This document shows positions 23,201 to 32,129 of a DNA stretch of 64,000 bases, piece after piece. The DNA comes from Silene latifolia (taxonomy: Eukaryota > Streptophyta > Magnoliopsida > Caryophyllales > Caryophyllaceae), in NCBI RefSeq assembly GCF_048544455.1, contig NC_133538.1, forward strand, positions 255,922,491 to 255,986,490, in the 5' to 3' direction. The translations under genes and the position numbers were made by a program. The notes beneath the pieces are model-generated. The model was not told where the DNA came from. It saw only the letters and a list, made by a program, of their open reading frames with translations, and did no database searches. Position 1 is the stretch's first letter, and each line of letters starts with the position of its first letter.

Positions 23201-23824
23201 CAACCAAGTATTCTTTCCAAACTCAAATACAACTCAATGATAGATATCTGATCTTGACATTGTATATTGAGAATTTTTATGACTTCTTATGATATAAACG
23301 TAAGATAGTTAGACTCAAATTTTAACTATCTTAAAACTTTATCTTAATGTTATATTAATATATAATATTGATGTTAATTTGACAAAAAACTTTATTTTTA
23401 GTTAAAGTTATTTAGCATTATTTATTAATATGAGGTGTTTTGTTAATGTTGGAAACTGTGTAATCGCTCGAAAAAACTTTCATTTATTAATATAGATAGA
23501 TAAATATTGATTAGTGTATGTTTTTTGCATTCTTCCTTTATACGGAGTATTTGTTATTTCGTATGTTCTAAAAAAAATTACAATAATAATTATATACTTC
23601 ACTGAAATATTTTATATGGATAAAAAGGAATCATGTGTTATTTATGTAAAATTGACAATCTTAATTATAATAAATAACTTTTTCATAAAAAAATTTAGTT
23701 CAAATGTCAATTTCATTATGGCTAAAAATGTCTAATTTTATCTCTTCTACCTCTTACTACTGCACATTATTAAAATTTGTTTTTACAGTCAATTTAATTG
23801 TTAAATTCTCTATAAAAACACGAT
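23201..23824. other. AT-rich stretch without a gene
   Basis: Very AT-rich, no credible ORF. It may belong to the Helitron-like element whose 3' end is at 23860, but no 5' TC terminus could be fixed. Confidence 0.4.
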
Positions 23825-23832
23825 CTAAAAAA

Positions 23833-23860
23833 CCGCGCTTTTGCGCCGGATCTGCACTAG
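23833..23860 (+). mobile_element. Helitron 3' terminus
   Basis: A short GC hairpin (CGCGC TTTT GCGC core at about 23834-23849) is followed about ten bases later by CTAG and then T. This is the classic plant Helitron 3' end (hairpin, then CTRR, insertion before T). Upstream is AT-rich without a RepHel ORF, so it would be a short non-autonomous copy. Confidence 0.55.
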
Positions 23861-24008
23861 TTAAGTTCAAAAGAACATAGCCTAAGTCATCTACAAAACC
23901 ACCATAGAGATGATAATCTACATAGTATTAGACTCTCCTGATTGGTCCCTTGAATTTAGGGAATGAGAAAAAAATTTAGCCCCACCATCATTTCGCTAAA
24001 TTAATATT

Positions 24009-24010
<2 letters not shown>

Positions 24011-24090
<80 letters not shown>
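24011..24090. repeat. (CT)n microsatellite
   Basis: About 38 near-perfect CT dinucleotides in a row. Confidence 0.98.
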
Positions 24091-24092
<2 letters not shown>

Positions 24093-24484
24093 TTCCTCCA
24101 TTTGATTTGCATCTCCTATCTATGATGCAAGGACTCAACTATCATTATAAATTTAAGGAAAATGAGATGGCGTCATCGGGTGGTACTCAAATTGAGCGCC
24201 ACCCAGGATATAATAGTAAATTACTTAAGTATTTTAGTTTCCCTCCCTTATTTTTTGAATTTCAAACGAATTAATAAAAAAGAGCAATTAAGAAACTTAA
24301 TAATTCATATCTAATATAATATAAAAGTAAATCAGTTGTGTGAAATATTTTCGTTGCCACCTTTGTAGGAGTTTTCCAACTAACACAATAGTTGAATGAA
24401 TTATTCATAAAGCATTTGCATTTGGCCGGAATCATGAAACAATGACTTATACATAGATGATGCTCATAAACACTACACCGCTTA

Positions 24485-24602
24485 GAGCAAGTTCAATGGT
24501 TGAACAATTACTACTAGCCTAACTTTGCCACATTAGATTTTAAGCTAGAATAATTTTAAAATACAAATTACTCCAATGGTTTAGTCAATGTACTAATAGC
24601 TT
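24485..24602. mobile_element. Left half of a MITE split by the 14.5-kb CACTA
   Basis: Starts GAGCAAGTTCAATGGTT. The right half (39107-39323) ends with the inverted form AACCATTGGACTTGTTC. TA flanks both outer ends. The CACTA target triplet CTT is at its inner edge (24600-24602). Confidence 0.7.
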
Positions 24603-24659
24603 CACTATGCCAATTCTGGCAATAAATAAGGAGCGTATGACAACTTTTTAATTAATTTA

Positions 24660-25015
24660 ATAACGACACTTAGATTACCGTTTTCCAAATATTTGCGAAA
24701 ACCTAGACCGCACTAATAGGAATAACGGTTTCACTCCAAAATCGTTGTTATTATAATCTGACAACGGCTGCTTAACAAACCGTAGTCAAACACGTTTAAC
24801 GGTTTCCAAAAACTCATTATAGAATCACTCTTATCAACGGTTGTTAGAAAACCGTTACCAGTTTAAGATATCGGCATTTCGAAAACCGTTACTAAATTTA
24901 CACCATCAACGGTTTTTGTTACCCGTTGTTATGTTATAGCTACGGATTTTTCATAACCGTTATTATTTTCTATTATGAAATAATGGTTTTTCAATTCAAC
25001 CGTTGTCAGTATTTG
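24660..25015. repeat. Left subterminal AACGGTT array
   Basis: About 14 copies of AACGG, AACCGTT or close variants in both orientations in 350 bp, before XS-like gene A. Confidence 0.85.
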
Positions 25016-25115
25016 ATTAGATTTTTCAGTTTGACTACTGCATTCAAAACTTTATCAGAACTTTAATAAATATTCAATTTGACCAATAATATTCACTTTG
25101 ACCAAAATAATAATT

Positions 25116-25124
25116 CTATAAATA
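25116..25124 (+). promoter_or_regulatory. TATA box of XS-like gene A
   Basis: CTATAAATA about 80 bp before ATG 25197, followed by a short A/T-rich leader; normal plant spacing. Confidence 0.6.
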
Positions 25125-25196
25125 TGTCTTCATAATGTTTTAGGTCAAATTCTAAATTATCAAACATTTAATCTTTAATTTCTCTCTAAAAAAAAT

Positions 25197-25739
25197 ATGG
25201 CTGGTGTATCGGAGCTACAATCACATTCTCGTTACGCACAGCCTTTTACTTGCATTCTCCATAATCTCCCGGTTCACTATGGTGTGAATGGAAAGGGTTT
25301 AAACCCTAATTTTGGGTGGTTGACGCAAATGCTTCATGACTCCGGTTTCACTGCGGTTAAAAATGTATACCCTGTGTCTACAAACAAGCAAGGTTTTGTA
25401 GGCTTCACTTTTATCATGTTTAACGAAGCCAACTACCACGATAGTTTTCGTCAGGCAAGAGAATTAGGGGCTAGATTTGCGGGGGAAGATGCGGGGAAAG
25501 AGGACTTCTATTCGGATAATGAACAACAAGGCCCTTATCTATGGGTTGCCACCCATGCTGATCATCATCTACTGAAACATTACAAGAAGCATCACATTCT
25601 TGCCACCGTGCCTATGTCATGCGAGAAAGAGGCCATTCTACATGCGCTTCCTGGTGATAAAGAAGGGACGATCTACGACTTGCTATATACCGAAATTCAT
25701 GATGAGTATCCTAATACTTCATCAGATTCTAATAATTAA
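25197..25739 (+). CDS. XS-domain-like protein A (transposon cargo)
   Basis: An intact 180-aa ORF with its own TATA box. Residues 17-25 read FTCILHNLP; then GFTAVKNVYPV (50-60), GFVGFTFIMFN (66-76), DSFRQARELGARF (82-94), GKEDFY (100-105) and GPYLWVATHAD (112-122). The order and spacing match the XS domain of SGS3/IDN2/FDM proteins: G..IxNxP, then GFxPxxVxPL, GxSGxAIVEF, a GF..A..FE helix, GKxDW, and LYGWVARADD. The XH domain, XS zinc finger and long coiled coil of those host proteins are missing. Known XS domains bind RNA in trans-acting siRNA and RNA-directed DNA methylation pathways; a role as decoy or anti-silencing factor for the transposon is inference. Genes B and C are close paralogues. 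The ORF has no visible intron. Confidence 0.65.
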   Translation: MAGVSELQSHSRYAQPFTCILHNLPVHYGVNGKGLNPNFGWLTQMLHDSGFTAVKNVYPVSTNKQGFVGFTFIMFNEANYHDSFRQARELGARFAGEDAGKEDFYSDNEQQGPYLWVATHADHHLLKHYKKHHILATVPMSCEKEAILHALPGDKEGTIYDLLYTEIHDEYPNTSSDSNN

Positions 25740-26084
25740 ATCTTTAATTATTATCTGGCATTTTAGGTTTTATTTGGATTATGGTGGTGGTTTGAATTAA
25801 AGTTTAATTATTTATGTTTTTTGTTACGTTTTTTGTTACCCCATCCTCTGGAATTCAGAGACAATATCACCAAAAAAATATCAAGCTTTTATTATAATGA
25901 CTTAGGTTTTTAGGAGTACATTAAAATATCCAGCTAAAGAAAAAAAATCGCGTAAAACAAGCTTTGACAAATGTGAAAAGGCAAATGTGTAGTGTGGAGT
26001 TGAATGGAGGGAGTATATTTTTTGTTACCCTATCCTCTGGAATTCAGAGACAATATCACCATGTATGTCTCTTTCACCTTCAGC
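25740..26084. other. Intergenic space between convergent XS-like genes A and B
   Basis: Holds a direct repeat of about 45 bp (25829-25878 and 26013-26062, both with the core CCTCTGGAATTCAGAGACAA). A GGAGGGAGTATA Stowaway-like end lies near 26003-26014. No gene seen. Confidence 0.6.
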
Positions 26085-26549
26085 TCAATCCACACAGTCG
26101 TTTTCCCATTGCAACGGCACTGTCCCCTGCTCGGCAATGCGACCTTGGCGGTGCAGAATCGTAAGTAGTAGGAGACGACCAGATTCATTCGCAACCCATA
26201 AATATGGGCCTACCCGCTGATCATCGTGATCACACCAGAGTCTCGAAGAGTCATTGTTATAGAATGCCCGCTCAATTTTGCGAGCCTGGCGAAATCATTT
26301 CCGCTCTTCACCCCCGCCAAACTCAATGAGGGTGCACCGCCCGAAACCATCATGCGCATCATTGTCCGGGTAGATAGTTTGAACCAAATTCAATCCGGCT
26401 AACCGAATCAAACCTATTAACCAGTCAAGGCTATACGAGAGTATATCCTTTCCATGCCCGTCCTCTGTATATGGGAGATTGTGAATGATGCACATAAAGG
26501 GTTTAGCGTACATAAATCTACTTGGGTGTCCTGCAAGAGGTTCATATGA

Positions 26550-26598
<49 letters not shown>

Positions 26599-26645
26599 GC
26601 GGATGAATAATATGAACCACTATAAGTTGATGAACTTGACGACAT
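26085..26645 (-). pseudogene. XS-domain-like protein B (one nonsense codon)
   Basis: Starts MSSSSSTYSGSYYSSA, then a run of 15 Asp encoded by an (ATC/GAT)n microsatellite (+ strand about 26552-26596). The same blocks as gene A follow: FMCIIHNLP, GLNLVQTIYPD, GRCTLIEFGGG. The frame then meets TGA (26295-26297), after which it continues unbroken with FRQARKIERAF, GPYLWVANESG and VPLQWENDCVD to a natural stop at 26085-26087. The TGA sits where genes A and C have a residue just before FRQ, and could come from CGA. About 186 codons in all. The N-terminal Ser and Asp stretches are unlike A. It runs convergently to A and divergently from C. Confidence 0.65.
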
Positions 26646-27507
26646 AATCGATGTGGAAAATTAATGGAGGACTTAACAAGTTAAGAATTGGAAAGTGCAA
26701 ACGGTACAAGTTGAGATTGTGAAAATTATAATTCTACTTATAAGGAGTTTGGGTTGTATTGGAAAATGTATAATAAGATAGTAAGAATCTGAACCGGTAT
26801 AATAATAAGATAAGAATTAGAAACTTAACAAGTTAAGAATTAGAAAGTGGAAACGGTATAAGTTAAATAAGAATCAGTCAACTCTACCGTGTTAAACATA
26901 TTAGCTTACAACGGTTATCCAATGACCAACAACACAACGGTATTTATTTGACTAATGCATGCCTTGTAATTTTTTCTTTTTCTGATTCAAAGTTGCAGTA
27001 TTGCGTGTTTGACCATATGTATAACACAAAATGATAACGGTTCTTTGTTAAGCCGTTATCATATTACATATTTCAACAACGGTTGGACAGAACCCGTTTT
27101 AAAAAAAATTGTTTAATTATCTGTGATTTTCTAGTGTTTGTAATTTGACTAATGCATGCCCTGTAATTTTTACTTTTTCTGATTCAAAGTTGCAGTATTG
27201 ATTGTTTGACCGTATGTATAACATAAAATGATAACGGTTCTTTGTTAAGACGTTATCATATTTCATATATCAACAACGGTTATTGTAAATCCGTTGTCAT
27301 ATTACACCAATAAACAACGATTTTTCTTATAACCGTTGTAAATACAGATCCACTCTGAAAACTGAAAAGTTTGTGGTTTTATCAATGCATGCCCTATTAT
27401 TATTGGTTGTTTGACCATTTTTCACCTTATGCATGCATGCAAAATTAATACATGTTTGAATCTAACGTATGGATGAAATTAATCTAATTAATTATAGCTT
27501 TATTATA
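26646..27507. repeat. Divergent promoter region of XS-like genes B and C, with tandem duplications and AACGGTT motifs
   Basis: A unit of about 45 bp, core CTTAACAAGTTAAGAATT, occurs near 26669 and 26821. A longer unit of about 190 bp with ACTAATGCATGCC and TGATTCAAAGTTGCAGTATT occurs at about 26950-27084 and 27141-27276, and a decayed third copy begins near 27378. Each unit contains GATAACGGTTCTTTGTTAAG and a CAACAACGGTT motif, so duplication multiplied the AACGG sites (about ten in 26890-27350). Confidence 0.8.
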
Positions 27508-27517
27508 CTATAAATAA
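27508..27517 (+). promoter_or_regulatory. TATA box of XS-like gene C
   Basis: ACTATAAATA about 100 bp before ATG 27615. Confidence 0.55.
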
Positions 27518-27614
27518 CATCACATTTGCAGTAACAATAAGAATCACTTTATTATGACTAACCTTTCTACTTCACTTTTGAAATAATATATATATGCATA
27601 TCATAATTAAAAGA

Positions 27615-28196
27615 ATGTCGTCGTCTTCATCATCCGCAGTCGCACCTCCTCAGCTATCGGTAACCCGCTATATCAACCCGATTACGTGCATAATTCACAA
27701 TCTCCCAGTCATACGCGATGCTGGTGGGAAGCCAGCTTCTAAGTCTCTTAACCCATTGAGGGACATTCTCATTGAGAATGAGTTTTCAAATGTTAGGTCA
27801 ATCCACCCTGCTTGGATTTCTAGTCGTGGGTTTCTTGGATATGTTCTGATCGTGTTTCGAGGGGATAGTATTGACGATTTTCGCCAAGTAAAACAACTGG
27901 CTGCAAGGTATGCATCACATGACCATCAAAGGGGCAAAAGTGACTATTATGGCGACGACCCTAAGGATCGTTATGTACACGTTGGGCCTTACTTATGGGT
28001 TGCCACCGCTGAGGACGCTCGTCTGATGAGAAGGGTCATACCGTACAAGTTTATTAATGTACCGAAATCATGGGAAGACGAAGAAGTGCCTCATTTTGAT
28101 CACTGTCTTGTTGTCGATGTAGTAAGCTTGATTTATAATCAAGTTTATCCTCAATACCCACCTCCTAGTCAAAATCCTGTTAGGGTGTTTAATTAA
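27615..28196 (+). CDS. XS-domain-like protein C (transposon cargo)
   Basis: An intact ORF of 193 aa from ATG 27615 (MSSSSSSAVAPPQ; an in-frame ATG lies 21 bp upstream, but the Ser-rich start matches gene B). XS-like blocks: PITCIIHNLP (22-31), SNVRSIHPAWI (58-68), GFLGYVLIVFRGD (72-84), DDFRQVKQLAARY (87-99), GKSDYY (107-112), GPYLWVATAED (124-134). The C-terminal tail is Pro/Gln/Asn-rich. It shares the block order of genes A and B but is well diverged from both, so the family has been in the element for some time while this copy stayed open, which hints at selection. XH and zinc-finger modules are absent, as in A. Function beyond probable RNA binding is unknown. Confidence 0.65.
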   Translation: MSSSSSSAVAPPQLSVTRYINPITCIIHNLPVIRDAGGKPASKSLNPLRDILIENEFSNVRSIHPAWISSRGFLGYVLIVFRGDSIDDFRQVKQLAARYASHDHQRGKSDYYGDDPKDRYVHVGPYLWVATAEDARLMRRVIPYKFINVPKSWEDEEVPHFDHCLVVDVVSLIYNQVYPQYPPPSQNPVRVFN

Positions 28197-28384
28197 TTTA
28201 CTAATTAGTTAGCTGTTTGTTTTTCTAGTTTTTTATTTTAAATTGTGTTTCCTGTTTTTTCCCTTGTTGTACTTTTTTTTTCGCCATTGTATAATATGCT
28301 CGTTTTAATATATAGTTCTACTCTTTATTACATGCAAACTCTTATTAACATGGATTCTACTCTATAGAGTTCTACTCTTTATTG

Positions 28385-28510
28385 TATAATATACAACGGT
28401 AGTGCATAAAAACCGTGTTAGAATAAAACACCTCTAAAAATAAATGGAAATGGAAAGATATTAATAATATAATTACAACGGTTCTTATAAGAACCGTGTT
28501 AAATTATGCA
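28385..28510. repeat. AACGGTT motifs upstream of the GRF gene
   Basis: Motifs such as CAACGGTAG, AACCGTGTT and CAACGGTTC, in inverted pairs, lie 80-190 bp before the ATG at 28580. They are not subterminal, so the element repeats the motif in front of this gene as well. Confidence 0.6.
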
Positions 28511-28579
28511 ATTACTGAATAACATATTTTAAATAACCTTCTTTCTTTCTCTCTGTCTCTCTCTCTTATTACTCAAATT

Positions 28580-29029
28580 ATGTCAAGTGGTAGCTCTTCT
28601 TCTTCCTCTATTTCAACGTGGGACATGTAATTGTTTAGTTCCGGCAGCATTGCGGACTTCTTGGACTTTGCAAAATCCGGGAAGAAAGTTTCTTACTTGC
28701 AAATTCTATAATCTCGAGACTAAAATGCGTGGATGTAATTACTTCAAGTGGGTTAATGGACCAATGACTGAGTGGCAGAGGAAGGTTATAAACACGTTAG
28801 TGAATGAGAAAAAGAGCATGGATATCGAGATTACTCAAGTGAGAAGTATACTACATCACTTGAAGAATCGAAGCGGGGAAATGACAGTGAAATATTGAAG
28901 GCAAAAGAAGAATGCAAGAAGTTAACCATGGATATCGTAGAACTCAAAAATAATGAGGCATGGTTTAAATTAATTATCAAATTTCTTCTTCTAATTGTTA
29001 TTTACCTAGTTTATTATGTATGGTGGTAG
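28580..29029 (+). pseudogene. GRF zinc-finger protein with coiled coil and C-terminal membrane anchor (frameshifted)
   Basis: ATG 28580 opens MSSGSSSSSSISTWD, then a one-base shift is needed near 28625 to enter CNCLVPAALRTSWTLQNPGRKF followed by TCKFY and GCNYFKWVN. This is the GRF-type zinc finger (CxC, then TSxTxxNPGRxFxxC, then CxxFxW). A helical, charged stretch KSMDIEITQVRSILHHLKN follows. A second shift near 28885 leads to AKEECKKLTMDIVELKNNEA and a hydrophobic tail FLLLIVIYLVYYVWW ending at TAG 29027-29029. GRF-finger/coiled-coil/membrane-tail proteins are common in plant transposon-rich DNA; their job there is not settled. The nested CACTA begins 17 bp after the stop. Confidence 0.7.
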
Positions 29030-29682
29030 TTTGTACTCTTTATGTACTACAAAAAAAAAACATTAGGCGACAAATAATTTCGTTGCACAAAGTGCCAATT
29101 TCGTCGCACATGCATTTGTGCAACGAAAATAATTTCGTCGTGGCTTCGTCGCCCAAACCTCGACGCCCAAACTACTTTGTGCAATAAAGTGAGTTTTCGT
29201 TGCCTTTTTCCCTGCTTGTGCAACGAGCTGTATTTAGTTGCCCTAAGTTGAGTTTTGGGCGTCAAGTTGTTTCGTCGCCCATAACGAATGTTTAGCGCAA
29301 CAACACCCATATTGTCGTCCAAAATAGGCTTTTAGGCGTCAATATGTTTGTTGCCCTAACTTGATTTTCGTTGCCCATATCAAACATTTAGTGCAACAAT
29401 ATGCATATAGTTGTCTAAAATAAAATTTTAGGCGCCAATTTTTCGTTGCCTATGGCTTGAGTTTTGCAATGATTTTATTAGTTTTCACATAATTAGGAAT
29501 CTAATATGCAATTTGACGCTATAACAATAGCATTTAACAGTTCTTCAAACTCTAGCCATTTATTTCGGTAAAATAGAACATTTTGATACATTGTATCATT
29601 AGTAGCCATACATAATTCTATCCATTTCCAATGGAATAAAAAGTGATATAATGTATCATAAGTGAAGCCTTACATTGTATCA

Positions 29683-29895
29683 TTAATTAGTAGCCATACT
29701 AACACTATCATCATTTGAACAACATTCATCACCATCTTGCACAACTTTTTCCTTCCATCTAGGGGCTAAGCATATAGGACACTTATCTTCATTTGCAAAC
29801 TCTTTCCAAAAAAGGACACAATGATTGACACACGCATCAATCGTCATTTTCCTGAATGCAAGAGGATACCTGCACACGAAAATTGTAGGTAACAT
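29683..29895 (-). pseudogene. TNP2-type CACTA transposase fragment
   Basis: Codes for MTIDACVNHCVLFWKEF followed by DKCPICLAPRWKEK, matching the conserved IDACxxDCxLFW...CPxCxxxRW zinc motif near the N terminus of En/Spm TnpD (TNP2) transposases. A splice-acceptor-like TGTGCAG precedes it on the minus strand. Only about 65 codons remain; the catalytic region is absent. Confidence 0.75.
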
Positions 29896-30518
29896 TCAAC
29901 TTGGTTTACATGTCTAGATAAAAACGGGATATACAAGAAGAAGCACGCAGTTCCGAGGATTCTAAGGAAACATGTAAGCACAACCATTGTTCACTGAAAA
30001 CAAAATGATTTTCTCTGTTAAGATCCACAAATATATGAAATATCAATTTCAGCAAATAGTATACTTCTACCTTCCTCTATATATATTTTCGCTGAAAAAT
30101 AACTGTCTATATTTGCCATAGTGGGCTCAGAAACTTGGAAATGTTCGATCAAACAAAAAATCAAGTCTGAAAACCAGCAAAAAATCACTCTATATATTAT
30201 ATGCAGACCTTTCCAAAGGTGATAACAATGAAGTTAGCGAACAAAAATGAAGTGATACTTGAGTATGCTCTGGGAAATCGTTGGCCACTTGGACTCTCAC
30301 ATGTTATAGATGGTCGTGCGGCTATAACTCGTGGATGGAGGGCATTTATGAACGATAATAATGTTGAAGGCGGAGATTTATTGAGGTTCGACTTTCTCTC
30401 AGATGGAATCGTCAATGTTTTTGTCACAAAAGCTTCTGAAGTTGAACATAAATCTGAAGAAGCAAATATGCAAAATGGAGTAGCCATAGCACAAAATATG
30501 AAAAAATATGACTTGTAA
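29893..30518 (+). pseudogene. Captured B3 DNA-binding domain gene fragment (two exons)
   Basis: Exon 1 (to 29973) ends with KKKHAVPRILRKH; a GTAAGC donor follows, and the acceptor is ATGCAG at 30201-30206. Exon 2 (30207-30518) continues TFPKVITMKLANKN, then GNRWPLGLSHVI, RGWRAFMNDNNVEGGDLLRF and FVTKASEVEHK, ending at a stop. The spliced order reproduces a REM-type B3 domain: a basic start, P..xTxKL, W.V, GW..F...N.v..GD.L.F. Exon 1 has no ATG and an upstream stop at 29890-29892, so the 5' end is missing. B3 proteins are host transcription factors, so this is most simply a gene piece picked up by the nested CACTA. Whether it is expressed is unknown. Confidence 0.65.
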
Positions 30519-32129
30519 GTTATGTTGGAAAAGTGGTTTTCTTTTATACTTTTAGGCTAAACTATGGTACTTGTTCAAATTACAAAATTGAAGGGATAAA
30601 TCACGGTTGCATATCAATTAAATTAGAGGACATAATTAAAAAAAAGAAAAAGAAAATACATGCGGTAAAGGAGAGAAGTATGCCCATTTTTTTGGTTGTG
30701 TGATTGGTGGCCGACTTCGTAATTTATGCAACTTCGATCTCGATTCATTCTTGAATTAAACAAAAAAAAACGTTATTAGCATAAGTGACATCATATTCTA
30801 AATTAGAGAGTAAGTGCAGAGCTGCAAATAGACACACATAGAACGAGTCACAATAATGGGAGGTCATCCACATTAATATTGCGCATATTAGGACTTTACA
30901 TCTAAGAGAGCCTCTTATATAACTGAACTCATGCATCAACAAAATTGCTTCCTGCTGTACATATCTCATTAATGGATTTCTCTTAATTACTCAACATAAG
31001 CAAATTATATCAACTTCATTCTAGAGTATTTCTCTCAATTCAAGTACTCAAGATAATAAAATTGGATCTTTAATTCAAGTAAAACCTAAAATTCACAGTT
31101 GAAATACTCTATACAACAAATCGAATCACTCAAATTAAATTAAAAACAGATGGCATATGAGTAAAATTAACCTCAACAAGGTGTAATTTAACAACCACTA
31201 GCAGCAGAAATTCTTGCAAAATTCTAGCAATGGCCCCGGAATTTTCAAGAATCTGAATATCATTCAAGAATCAAAACTCATCCATAAATTCCAACAATAT
31301 AAGCATTACTCAAGCAATTAAAATTTCATGGAAATAAGAAAATGAAGAAAAAAGAAATTATGTACCGGTTGCGGATCTCGGGTAGTAGTATCGGTATTTA
31401 GCTTATCACCTGTGAAACCCGAATTCAAATGATAAATACGGAGTAGTAGAAATGGAAAGAAGAAAAGTGATGATAACGAGTAAAAGAAAGAAGGCATACA
31501 TACTGAGAGCATTAACAAAGAACACCACAGCAATAACAACAACAATAATCACACAGGGGCCTAATAATAAGCAAAAGTTATGAAACTTATGCTAAATTAA
31601 AAGGGGAAGGGTGAAAATTCGAATTTAGGTAAAATGGGACTATCAAACCTTAGTTTAACCCAGAAAAGTTGTTGAAATTGACGGAAACTCGCAACCAAAC
31701 AGTCATTTTGTTCTTCTTAGGCACCGACTCACCAAAATTTCAGAAGCCCCCAATTAGAACAATTAGGGTTTGGCAATTTTGTTCAGATTTGATGAAGGGA
31801 GTGTATAGGATGCCATGTAAGTTTGGTCGGGCAATGGTGTTGTGGAAGAGAAATATGGTGACAGCAGTGATTGAGAGTAGAGAAAGAATGGGAGGTTGAG
31901 AGTCGGAAATAATTTTTGAGATCTGTGGAGAAGACACTGATTGAGAGTTAGGTTTTATTTACTTTTTGATTTATATTTCTAAAACTTTTAACTTTGGGAC
32001 GAAAAGTATGGCGCCTAATTTTTTAGTAAGGGAAACAAAGTCAGTGGTTTGTCACCCATACATTATTTGATGCCCAATAAGATATTTGGGCGACATAATT
32101 TGCAATTGTTGCACAAAGTCTTATTTTTT
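30519..32129. other. Interior of the nested CACTA without a recognised gene
   Basis: AT-rich with scattered short ORFs (30745-30969, 31318-31545, 31669-31899) that match nothing I know. Subterminal-type motifs (GGCGACATAATTTGC, TTGTTGCAC) start at about 31990. Nothing firmer can be said. Confidence 0.4.

Noticed and set aside
24471..24481. CACTACACCGC as the left end of the 14.5-kb CACTA
   Set aside because: It is flanked by AAA, which does not match the CTT after the right end. CACTATGCCAAT at 24603 is flanked by CTT, matches the right terminus better and splits a MITE cleanly.
31318..31937. Short ORFs in the interior of the nested CACTA as captured genes
   Set aside because: No recognisable motif and no splice structure that joins them.
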